Source: Duganella sp. BJB476 | GTDB taxonomy: Bacteria > Pseudomonadota > Gammaproteobacteria > Burkholderiales > Burkholderiaceae_D | Direction of reading: 5' to 3' | Assembly: GCF_003416895.1 (NCBI RefSeq) | Contig: NZ_QVIO01000001.1 | Location: 1,426,001-1,490,000, forward strand | DNA length: 64,000 nt | Shown: in pieces, positions 19,865 through 27,300 of the stretch | How positions within the stretch are numbered: position 1 is the stretch's first letter | Layout of the letters: the number at the start of each line of letters is the position of its first letter | Notes under the pieces: model-generated | Told to the model about the DNA's origin: nothing | What the model saw: only the letters and a program-made list of their open reading frames with translations | Database searches by the model: none | Made by a program: the position numbers and the translations under genes

Positions 19865-20667
19865 ACCGGCCCCAACGGCATGGCGGCCAGTGTCGCCGTG
19901 ATCAAGGCGGGCACTTCGGCGATCTCGGGGGTGGTCCAGAAGGGCGCTCCCGCCAGCGGATAGGCGTCGACGTGGGCGCCGGCGCGTTCCCAGCGCTCCA
20001 GCAGCAAGGCCGATGCCGGCTGCAGCGCGGCCGGCTGAGGAGGTGCAGCCAGCTCCAGCCATTGCACCGGACACGCCGGGCGGTTGCCGGCCTCGGCGTT
20101 CCTGATGGCGTCGCACAGTTCGGCGTCCAGCGTGTAGCCGGCTACTTCGTCCATGGCGTCCTGCTCGCCGGCGCCGAACATCCTCGCCGCGTTTTGCAGC
20201 CGCATGAACTGGTGCAGGTGCGGCCGGCCGCTGACCACGGCTTGCCACAGCACCAGGCCCGCCGGAGCCGGACGGGCTTGCTCGGCGAACTGCAAGGCCA
20301 GCAAGGCGCCGAGGCGCAGGCCCCACAGGTAGGCGGGGCCCGGCGAATGTTCAGCCAGCCATTGCCAGCCCAGCGCCAGGTCGGCCAGCCAGATTTCCCA
20401 GCGGGCATCCGAGAAGTCGCCGCTGCTGTCGCCGCAGCCGTACAAGTCCAGTTGCAGCACGCCGTAGCCGGCGTGGGCGTAGGCACGCGCCTGAAGCGCC
20501 GCCATGCGGCGGCTCTTGTTGAGCTCCTCGGCGAAGGGATGGACGTACAGCAGCGAGCCGCGCATTTCCGCTCCCGGGTGCGGCGGGTAGTACAGGCAGA
20601 AACGGTCGCCTGCTGCCGTCTTGAGAAAGAAGGGCAGCGCGTGGCTGCGCTGTGCGTAGCCGTTCAC
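19861..20667 (-). CDS. Exosortase A-associated hydrolase 2 (TIGR03101-like)
   Basis: A 268-residue protein with an alpha/beta hydrolase fold: LLYVHPFAEELNKSRR, LQLDLYGCGDSSGD, and an elbow position reading LWGLRLGALLAL. The nucleophile site there is Arg118, not Ser or Cys, so it may not be a classical hydrolase. It is paired with hydrolase 1 and the acyl carrier protein through four-base overlaps, which indicates a tightly coupled unit. A non-catalytic partner or acyl-binding role is possible. The substrate is unknown. Confidence 0.88.
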   Translation of the reverse strand: MNGYAQRSHALPFFLKTAAGDRFCLYYPPHPGAEMRGSLLYVHPFAEELNKSRRMAALQARAYAHAGYGVLQLDLYGCGDSSGDFSDARWEIWLADLALGWQWLAEHSPGPAYLWGLRLGALLALQFAEQARPAPAGLVLWQAVVSGRPHLHQFMRLQNAARMFGAGEQDAMDEVAGYTLDAELCDAIRNAEAGNRPACPVQWLELAAPPQPAALQPASALLLERWERAGAHVDAYPLAGAPFWTTPEIAEVPALITATLAAMPLGPV

Positions 20668-20906
20668 GCCAGCTTGCCCTGTACGAATGCGGCGAGCGTG
20701 CCGACCGTGAAGAAATGGCGGGCATTGATTTCATCGTCGTCGACGGAGATGCCGAATTGCTGCTCCAACGCCATGATGAGGTTGACGACCGCCATCGAAT
20801 CGAGCTCGGGCACGCTGCCCAGCAAGAGGGTGTCTTGATTGAGTGGCATTTTCGCCAGACCCAGCGTGGTGCGCAAGGTCTGGCAGACTTGATCTATTAC
20901 CGGCAT
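20664..20906 (-). CDS. Acyl carrier protein
   Basis: An 80-residue phosphopantetheine carrier. The attachment serine is Ser37 in ELDSMAVVNLIMALEQQFG (DSM rather than the common DSL), followed by the acidic recognition helix and the helix-III segment ARHFFTVGTLAAFV. It would carry an acyl or aminoacyl group as a thioester in the cytoplasm. The start is ATG 20906, inside the 3' end of the GNAT gene, and its stop overlaps hydrolase 2 by four bases. The obvious loading enzyme is the AMP-forming ligase transcribed divergently from 21762. Confidence 0.9.
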   Translation of the reverse strand: MPVIDQVCQTLRTTLGLAKMPLNQDTLLLGSVPELDSMAVVNLIMALEQQFGISVDDDEINARHFFTVGTLAAFVQGKLA

Positions 20907-21604
20907 GGCGGCTCCTCGGGTAAAGTGCTGGTGTCGAACAGCAGTTGCGGGCAACTGCCGACGTGGCGCGACAAGTGGACAAATGGCGCCTGGCTGGCCC
21001 ACATCCATTGCCAGCGGCCGCAGCGCAAGAAAATGGCGCTGCCCATGCGCACCACGCCGATGCGGGCGTGGGCGCGCAACGACGCCGGATTGAAGGCGGA
21101 GATGCGGCTGCAGGTCCAGCGTATGCCGTGCTGGCGCAGGTGGTGGCGCGCCGCTTCCCACAGGCGGGGAAAGACCCAGCCCAGGCGCTCCTCCGGCCGG
21201 ATCCAGACGTCGAAATCCCAGGATGCGCGTGAACTGGCCAGGCGGTAGCGGACGCGCACTTCATCTTCCAGGTAGGTATCGGGTATCAGCCACAGAAAGC
21301 CGGCCAGCTGGCCCTTGCGCCATGCGGTCAGACTGAGCGCGCCTTGCGCATAGCGCTGCCTGACCACATTTTCGGGACGCGGATAGCCGGGCGGCGTGGC
21401 GTCCTCGGCGGCGTGTTGCTGGATGTCGATGTCCTGTCCGCGCGGGACGCACAGCGAGGTGTCGCCGACGTACTGGGCCACAAAATGGTAGCGGTACAGC
21501 GCCCACGAACCAGCGCTGGCCGCCTCCAGCAATTGGGCGATCCAGTAGAGCATGGCATTCAGCCAACCCAGTTGTATATATGTGTGACGCAAGCCAGTAG
21601 TCAT
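20897..21604 (-). CDS. GNAT-type acyltransferase of the XrtA locus
   Basis: A protein of about 235 residues resembling GNAT acyltransferases, with strand-helix elements LTAWRKGQLAGFLWLIPDTYLEDEVRV, WDFDVWIRPEERLGWVFPRLW and SRISAFNPASLRAHARIGVV in the expected order. The last resembles the GNAT motif that positions the substrate. It overlaps the acyl carrier protein gene by 10 bases, so the carrier could be the acyl donor. Acetyl or acyl specificity is unknown. The start is uncertain: ATG 21604 and ATG 21553 are both possible and neither has a strong ribosome site. It heads the six-gene minus block ending at 17152, divergent from the ligase gene at 21762. Confidence 0.72.
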   Translation of the reverse strand: MTTGLRHTYIQLGWLNAMLYWIAQLLEAASAGSWALYRYHFVAQYVGDTSLCVPRGQDIDIQQHAAEDATPPGYPRPENVVRQRYAQGALSLTAWRKGQLAGFLWLIPDTYLEDEVRVRYRLASSRASWDFDVWIRPEERLGWVFPRLWEAARHHLRQHGIRWTCSRISAFNPASLRAHARIGVVRMGSAIFLRCGRWQWMWASQAPFVHLSRHVGSCPQLLFDTSTLPEEPPCR

Positions 21605-21761
21605 CGCGGCAGGCCAGGATGGAAGCGGAATACAGATTAGACCCCGCACACAACGCCGCGGGTTTGAGCCAGCACAAGCGGGCTGCATGCTTGAGCAACA
21701 TCAAGGAGTCAATGGCGAATTGTCTCAATCATAGAGGGCAGTCTATCTATGGGATATCGCT

Positions 21762-23366
21762 ATGACGCAGTTAGTTCACGAATTCATCTTTCAGTCGGCG
21801 CAGCGTGAGCCGCGGCGCCAGGCGTTGTCGTACCAGGGTGTCGGGCTGAATTACGTGGCGCTGGCGCAGATGGTGCAGTTGGCCGCCGCCGCCTGGGTGC
21901 ATCACGGACTGGGGCGCAGCGAGCGGTTGGCGGTGTTCATGGAAAAGCGCGAGGAAGCCGTGGTGGCCATGTTCGGCGCGGCGGCGGCCGGCGCCGTGTT
22001 CGTGCCGGTCAATCCGGTGCTGAAGCCGGAGCAGGTGGCGCACATCCTGGGCGACTGCGATGTGCGCATCCTGGTCACCACACGTGAGCGCTACAATCTG
22101 TTGGCGACGGCGCTGGAGGCTTGCCCGGGCTTGCGCAAAGTGGTGGTGATCGGTTCGATGGAAGCGTTGACGCCGCCGGACGGCGTGCAATTGCTGTCCT
22201 GGCGCGAGTGCATGCGCGATGCGCCGCAGACGGCATTGCATCCCTGCATAGACAGCGACGTCGCCGCCATCCTGTACACCTCCGGCAGCACCGGCAGGCC
22301 CAAGGGCGTGGTGCTGTCGCATCGCAATCTGGTGGCCGGCGCGCTGAGCGTTTCCTCCTATCTGGTCAACACGCCGGAGGACCGCATCCTGTGCGTGCTG
22401 CCGCTGAGTTTTGATTACGGCCTGAGCCAGCTGACCACGGCGTTTGCCGTCGGCGCCTGCGCGGTGCTGCTGAACCACCTGTTGCAACGGGACATACTCG
22501 ACGCCGTGCAGCGCGAGCGCATCACCGGCCTGGCCGCCGTCCCGCCGTTGTGGATGCAGCTGGCGGACCTGGACTGGCGCCATGCGCAGCGGCTGCGCTA
22601 CATCACCAATTCCGGCGGTGCCATGCAGCGGCATACGCTGGCAACCCTGCGCAAGGCTTTGCCGTACACGCAGATCTATCTGATGTACGGCCTGACCGAG
22701 GCGTTCCGCTCGACTTTCCTGGCGCCCGAGCAGCTGGACCGCAGGCCGGATTCGATCGGGAAGGCGATACCGAATGCGGAAATCATGGTGTTGCGCGGCG
22801 ACGGTTCCGCCTGCGCACCCAACGAACCGGGCGAGCTGGTACATCGCGGCGCGCTGGTGGCGATGGGCTACTGGAACGATGCGCAGCGCACCGCCGAGCG
22901 ATTCAGGCCGCTACCCGACCGCTTGGGCGGGCTGCCCGTGCCCGAGCTGGCGGTGTGGTCCGGCGATACGGTGCGCTGTGACGACGAAGGCTATCTGTAT
23001 TTCATCGGCCGCAGCGACGACATGATTAAGACCTCTGGCTACCGCGTCAGCCCGACCGAAGTGGAGGAGGTGGTGTATGCCACCGGCATGGTGGCTGAAG
23101 CCGCCGCCATCGGCGTGCCGCATGCAAGCCTGGGCCAATCGATCACCCTGGTGGCGGCCGCCATGCCGCAGGGCACCGTTGATGGCGCGGCCTTGCTTGC
23201 GGCCTGTCGCCTGGCCTTGCTTGCGGCCTGTCGCCTGGCCTTGCCGGCCTACATGGTGCCGACCGCCATCGACATACGCGGCGTGCCGTTGCCGCGCAAT
23301 CCGAACGGCAAAATCGACCGCAAGCTGTTGGCCGACCAGCTGGCCGGCTCGCGGGGCGAGTCGTGA
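21762..23366 (+). CDS. AMP-forming acyl-CoA/ACP ligase, exosortase A-associated (TIGR03098-like)
   Basis: A 534-residue ANL-superfamily enzyme that activates a carboxylic acid as an adenylate and transfers it to CoA or a carrier protein. The phosphate loop AILYTSGSTGRPKGV is at about 170-184, the aromatic/adenine motif LMYGLTEAFRSTF near 305, the hinge YFIGRSDDMIKTSGYRVSP near 415, and the catalytic Lys517 in NPNGKIDRK. The acid is unknown. A 24-base perfect tandem duplication (23190-23237) adds eight residues, ALLAACRL twice, just before the C-terminal lysine segment. It overlaps the decarboxylase gene by four bases (GTGA). The nearby acyl carrier protein is the likely acceptor. Confidence 0.92.
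   Translation: MTQLVHEFIFQSAQREPRRQALSYQGVGLNYVALAQMVQLAAAAWVHHGLGRSERLAVFMEKREEAVVAMFGAAAAGAVFVPVNPVLKPEQVAHILGDCDVRILVTTRERYNLLATALEACPGLRKVVVIGSMEALTPPDGVQLLSWRECMRDAPQTALHPCIDSDVAAILYTSGSTGRPKGVVLSHRNLVAGALSVSSYLVNTPEDRILCVLPLSFDYGLSQLTTAFAVGACAVLLNHLLQRDILDAVQRERITGLAAVPPLWMQLADLDWRHAQRLRYITNSGGAMQRHTLATLRKALPYTQIYLMYGLTEAFRSTFLAPEQLDRRPDSIGKAIPNAEIMVLRGDGSACAPNEPGELVHRGALVAMGYWNDAQRTAERFRPLPDRLGGLPVPELAVWSGDTVRCDDEGYLYFIGRSDDMIKTSGYRVSPTEVEEVVYATGMVAEAAAIGVPHASLGQSITLVAAAMPQGTVDGAALLAACRLALLAACRLALPAYMVPTAIDIRGVPLPRNPNGKIDRKLLADQLAGSRGES
23190..23244 (+). repeat. 24-bp in-frame tandem duplication in the acyl ligase gene
   Basis: Two identical 24-base copies (23190-23213 and 23214-23237) followed by the first seven bases of a third (23238-23244). 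Each copy encodes ALLAACRL (residues 477-484 and 485-492). The perfect identity of the copies indicates a recent slippage duplication; the reading frame is kept. Confidence 0.95.
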
Positions 23367-24604
23367 CGGCGGCGGACGTGTCGCCACGTCACGCTGAGCT
23401 CAACCAGTTCCCGACGCTGGATGACGTGCTCCAGCTCGGCGGCATCCAGCTGACGCGCCTGGCGGAGCGGGTGGGGCGCACGCCGTTCTACGCCTACGAG
23501 CGCACGCACATCGCCACCCGCGTCGGCTTGCTGCGGCACGAGCTGCCGCAGGGCGTGCATCTGCACTATGCCGTGAAGGCCAATCCGATGCCGGCGCTGG
23601 TGCAGATGATGGCGCCGTTGGTGGACGGTTTCGACGTGGCCTCCGGCAGCGAGATGAAGGTGGCGCTGGACGCCGGCATGGCCGCCGACCGCATCAGCTT
23701 TGCCGGCCCCGGCAAGCGCGACGCGGAATTGCGTTGCGCGGTGGCGGCCGGTGTGCTGTTGCATCTCGAGTCCGAAGGTGAAATGGAAAGGCTGGCCCGG
23801 ATAGGTGGTGAGCTGGGCATGCGGCCGCGCGTGGCGGTGCGGGTTAATCCGGATTTCGAATTGAAGTTGGCCGGCATGAAGATGGGCGGCGGTCCGCGCC
23901 CGTTCGGCGTCGACGCGGCGCGGGTGCCGGCGATGCTGCGCAGGCTGGAGCAGCTGGAACTGGATTTTCACGGCTTCCACCTGTTTTGCGGCGCGCAGAA
24001 TCTATCGGCGGCGGCGATCTGCGAGGCGCAGCGGCTCAGCGTGGAGCTCGGCCTGCGCCTGGCGGGGCACGCGCGCGTGCCGATGCGCATGCTCAATATC
24101 GGCGGCGGTTTCGGCGTGCCATATTTTCCCGGCGACCGGGCGTTGGACCTGTCAGCCGTTGCCGATGGCCTGGAGCAGTCGCTGGGCTTGCTGCGCCAGG
24201 GTTCGCCCGGCACCGACCTGATCCTGGAGCTGGGACGCTATCTGGTGGCCGAGGGCGGGATCTATGTCTGCCGCGTGCTGGAGCGCAAGCGTTCACATGG
24301 GCAGACTTTTCTGATCACCGACGGCGGCCTGCACCAGCACCTGGCGGCATCGGGCAATTTTGGCCAGGTGATCCGCAAGAACTATCCGGTGGCGATCGGC
24401 AATCGCATGCGTGGCGGGCCGCTGGAGACGGTGTCGGTGGTGGGGCCCTTGTGCACCCCGCTGGATGTGCTGGCCGATCGCATGGAATTGCCGCGCGCCG
24501 AAGTGGGCGACCTGGTGGTGGTGTTCCAGTCCGGCGCCTACGGACTAACCGCGAGCCCGACCGCCTTCCTCAGCCATCCCTTGCCGCTGGAGGTGCTGGT
24601 ATGA
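23363..24604 (+). CDS. PLP-dependent decarboxylase, exosortase A-associated (TIGR03099-like)
   Basis: A 413-residue fold-type III enzyme related to diaminopimelate and ornithine decarboxylases. The PLP lysine is Lys72 in HYAVKANPMPALV; the glycine loop is NIGGGFGVPYFPGD near 245; ELGRYLVAEGG binds phosphate; and Cys364 in GPLCTPLDVLADR is the usual cross-subunit catalytic cysteine. GAYG near 394 completes the site. It should decarboxylate an amino acid, free or carrier-bound, giving an amine; the substrate is not determined. The GTG at 23363 overlaps the ligase stop (GTGA) and its end overlaps the next gene by four bases, so ligase, decarboxylase and synthetase-like enzyme are made together. 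Confidence 0.93.
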   Translation: MTAADVSPRHAELNQFPTLDDVLQLGGIQLTRLAERVGRTPFYAYERTHIATRVGLLRHELPQGVHLHYAVKANPMPALVQMMAPLVDGFDVASGSEMKVALDAGMAADRISFAGPGKRDAELRCAVAAGVLLHLESEGEMERLARIGGELGMRPRVAVRVNPDFELKLAGMKMGGGPRPFGVDAARVPAMLRRLEQLELDFHGFHLFCGAQNLSAAAICEAQRLSVELGLRLAGHARVPMRMLNIGGGFGVPYFPGDRALDLSAVADGLEQSLGLLRQGSPGTDLILELGRYLVAEGGIYVCRVLERKRSHGQTFLITDGGLHQHLAASGNFGQVIRKNYPVAIGNRMRGGPLETVSVVGPLCTPLDVLADRMELPRAEVGDLVVVFQSGAYGLTASPTAFLSHPLPLEVLV

Positions 24605-26433
24605 GCGGCTTGTGTGGCTATCTGGCCGCTGCCGATGCCGGTGGCGCGCAACAAATTCTGGCCGGCATGGCGTCGCCGCTGGCGCGTTTTGACGACAGCC
24701 CGATCCGCATGGTGGCGGCGGCGCGTGGCGGCGTGGCCGTTGCGGCCGCTGCGGACAGCGTCAGCCTGCATGGCGCCGGCGGCGTGCTGGTCGCGGTCTG
24801 GGGCCGGCCCTTGCTGAACGGTTGCGGCGAGAATCTGGCGGAACGCTTCGCCGCACTGTGGCTGATCAACGGCGCCAAGGCTTGCGCGGCGCTGTCCGGT
24901 CCGTTCGCGGTGTGCGCGATGGCGGATGCCGGCGGCCAGCTGCTGTTGGCCATCGACCGCAGCGGCGTGCACGCCATGCATTATCAGCAGGTGAAGCAAG
25001 GCGTGTTGTTCGCTTCCTCCGCAGCCGCGTTGCAGGCCCATCCGCACGCAGTGAGCACGCTGGATCCGCAGTCGCTCTACAATTACCTGTATTTTCATAC
25101 GGTACCGGCGCCGCGCACGGTGTATCGCGGCCAGCGCCGTCTGCAACCCGGCGAATATGTGCAGTACCGGCACGGCCATCTGGAAACCGGCGATTATTGG
25201 AAGATCGAATATCAGGAACAGTCCGCAACCCCATTCGGCGAACTCAAGGAGCAATTCCTGGCGACGCTGGAGAGCTCGGTGCGGCGCTCCGCCGGCGGCG
25301 CCAGGACCGGCGCCTTCCTCAGCGGCGGCACCGACAGCTCGACGCTGGCCGGCATGCTGGCCAGCGTCAGCGGCAGCGCGCCGCCTACTTATTCGATCGG
25401 TTTCGACGTCGACGGCTACGATGAAATGCGCTACGCGCGCATCGCCGCCCGTCACTTCGGCGCCGATCATCACGAACTGTATGTGACGGCGGGCGATGTG
25501 GCCAAGGCCATACCGCGCATCGCCGCCGCATCGGACCAGCCTTTCGGCAATTCGTCGGCGGTGCCGGCCTATTATTGCGCCAACCTGGCCCGCACCGACG
25601 GCGTGACCCGCCTGCTGGGCGGCGATGGCGGCGATGAGCTGTTCGGCGGCAATGAGCGCTATGCCGATCAGGCGGTGTTGTCGCGCTATGAACAGTTGCC
25701 GTCGGCCTTGCGACAGGTCGCGCTGGAGCCGTTGCTGTTCGGCCTGACGGGCAAACTGAACCTGGGCCTGCTGCGCAAGGCGCGCAGCTATATCTCACAG
25801 GCGGTGGTGCCGATGCCGGCGCGGATGGAAACCTATAATCTGTTGCACCGCTACGGACCCGCAGCGGTGTTGCACGCCGATTTCCTGGCCAGCATCGACG
25901 AGCGGGCGCCTGGCGACCAGATGAGCGATTGTTATTGGCAGAACAAGGGCCTGAGTCAGATCAATCGCATGCAAACGCTCGATTTGCGCTACACGCTGGC
26001 CGACAACGATTTGCGCAAGGTGCGCCTGGCCTGCGAGCTGGGCGGCGTGGACGTGGCGTTTCCATTCCTGAGCGACGAGATGCTGGCGTTCTCGGCGCGG
26101 CTGTCGCCCAGGGACAAGTTGAACGGCACGCAGCTACGCTATTTCTTCAAGCGCGCGCTGCGGGGCTATCTGCCGGCCGCCATCCTGCGCAAGAAAAAGC
26201 ACGGGTTCGGCTTGCCCTTCGGCCATTGGTTGCAGCAGGATGCGGGCTTGCAAAGCCTGGTGCTGGATAGTTTGAGCGACCTGAAGAAGCGGAAAATCAT
26301 CCGTGAGGACTTCATCGAGCATCTGACGCAGACCTTGCTTGCCGAACACCCGGCCTATCACGGCACAATGGTATGGGTGCTGATGATGCTGGAGCAATGG
26401 TTGGCCAAGTCAGGTACGCCGGCTGGCAAGTAG
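24601..26433 (+). CDS. Asparagine synthetase-like amide ligase with degenerate glutaminase domain
   Basis: A 610-residue two-domain protein. The N-terminal class II glutaminase domain starts MSGLCG, so the only candidate nucleophile is Cys5 rather than the N-terminal Cys; the glutamine-binding NGEIYN motif is replaced by VAVWGRPLLN (Trp67). The C-terminal synthetase domain is intact: the PP-loop FLSGGTDSSTLAG (from residue 239), FDVDGYDEMRYA, and LLGGDGGDELFGGNERY. It probably adenylates a carboxylate and condenses it with ammonia or another amine without using glutamine. The ATG at 24601 has GGAGGT six bases upstream. A TTG at 24610 would give MCGYLA, the canonical N-terminus, but is poorly placed for the ribosome site. 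It closes the ligase-decarboxylase operon. Confidence 0.88.
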   Translation: MSGLCGYLAAADAGGAQQILAGMASPLARFDDSPIRMVAAARGGVAVAAAADSVSLHGAGGVLVAVWGRPLLNGCGENLAERFAALWLINGAKACAALSGPFAVCAMADAGGQLLLAIDRSGVHAMHYQQVKQGVLFASSAAALQAHPHAVSTLDPQSLYNYLYFHTVPAPRTVYRGQRRLQPGEYVQYRHGHLETGDYWKIEYQEQSATPFGELKEQFLATLESSVRRSAGGARTGAFLSGGTDSSTLAGMLASVSGSAPPTYSIGFDVDGYDEMRYARIAARHFGADHHELYVTAGDVAKAIPRIAAASDQPFGNSSAVPAYYCANLARTDGVTRLLGGDGGDELFGGNERYADQAVLSRYEQLPSALRQVALEPLLFGLTGKLNLGLLRKARSYISQAVVPMPARMETYNLLHRYGPAAVLHADFLASIDERAPGDQMSDCYWQNKGLSQINRMQTLDLRYTLADNDLRKVRLACELGGVDVAFPFLSDEMLAFSARLSPRDKLNGTQLRYFFKRALRGYLPAAILRKKKHGFGLPFGHWLQQDAGLQSLVLDSLSDLKKRKIIREDFIEHLTQTLLAEHPAYHGTMVWVLMMLEQWLAKSGTPAGK

Positions 26434-27300
26434 CCTGAGCAGAAAGCGCAGGCGGTCCTGTTCCCATGGCGTGTAGCGCGGCAGTTGCAGCGGATCGCTG
26501 CCGGCGTGCGCGGCGCCGGGCTCGGTACTGACCGCTGCGGTGAAGCCCAGTCTGCGCGCGATGTCGACATGGCGCTGGTCGTAGTCCACCCCGGGTTTTC
26601 CGTTGGGATAGGCAAACAATGTGACTGGGGCCTGGATGAGGTCTTCAAGGGCCGACTTGCCGCGCGCCATGTCGGTCTCGGCGTCGGCATCCGCCTGGCG
26701 AGCCAGGATGGGATGCGAAGCCGTGTGCGCGCCGATTTCCATGCCGGCCGCATGCAGCGTGCGCAATTGGTGCGAGCGCATCATCAGTTCTTCCTGCCGT
26801 GCCGGGGCCAGGCCGCGCGCCAGCGTCTGGCGCTGCGCGCCCGGCAGGTATTTGAGCGCCTCCAGCAGCTGGTCGATGGCTTGCCGTTTGTGGCGCAAGG
26901 TGTGCAGCAGCAAGGCATCGCAGCCTGGCGCACCCGAGTTCAGCACGTTCTGCCGGGCGTGGCGTACGCAGGCAATCACGTCGTCGTTCCACATCTGGCC
27001 ACCGTCCAGGTAATCGCTGGCGATGAAGAAGGTGGCGCTCAGGCCGTGGCGCTGCAATATCGGCAAGGCATGGATGGCGTTGTCCGCATAGCCGTCGTCG
27101 AAGGTGATGCAGGCGGCGCGCGCGGGCAGCGTGCCCAGGCGCAGTTGCTCGCTGGCGCGGCTCAGGGGCAACACCCGGAAACAACGTTTCAGCAAGGCCA
27201 TGTGGCGGTCGAACAGCCGCACGTCCGGCAACTCCGGCAGCAAGGGATCGGCTTGCGCCAGCACGCGATGGTAGACCAGGATCGACAGCCGGCGGCTCAT
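26410..27300 (-). CDS. Polysaccharide deacetylase family protein
   Basis: A 296-residue carbohydrate esterase family 4 protein. The opening LSILVYHRVL, metal-binding motif ITFDDGYADN, the second motif IGAHTASHPILAR (His-X3-His zinc ligands) and APVTLFAYPNGKPGVDYDQ are all present. It would remove N-acetyl groups from the polymer or a lipid-linked intermediate. No clear signal peptide is seen, so it may act in the cytoplasm or by another route. It is the second gene of the block led by the O-antigen ligase-like gene (four-base overlap). Its last 24 bases overlap the 3' end of the synthetase-like gene in convergent orientation. Confidence 0.9.
   Translation of the reverse strand: MSRRLSILVYHRVLAQADPLLPELPDVRLFDRHMALLKRCFRVLPLSRASEQLRLGTLPARAACITFDDGYADNAIHALPILQRHGLSATFFIASDYLDGGQMWNDDVIACVRHARQNVLNSGAPGCDALLLHTLRHKRQAIDQLLEALKYLPGAQRQTLARGLAPARQEELMMRSHQLRTLHAAGMEIGAHTASHPILARQADADAETDMARGKSALEDLIQAPVTLFAYPNGKPGVDYDQRHVDIARRLGFTAAVSTEPGAAHAGSDPLQLPRYTPWEQDRLRFLLRLLASRRT

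Noticed and set aside
23190..23244. The tandem repeat as a CRISPR-like array
   Set aside because: Units are directly adjacent with no spacers, just over two copies, and lie inside a coding frame.
24610..26433. TTG 24610 as the true start of the synthetase-like gene, which would give MCGYLA and restore an N-terminal Cys
   Set aside because: GGAGGT sits at the ideal six bases from ATG 24601 but 15 from the TTG, and the NGEIYN motif is lost in either case. It is kept as an alternative in the finding.
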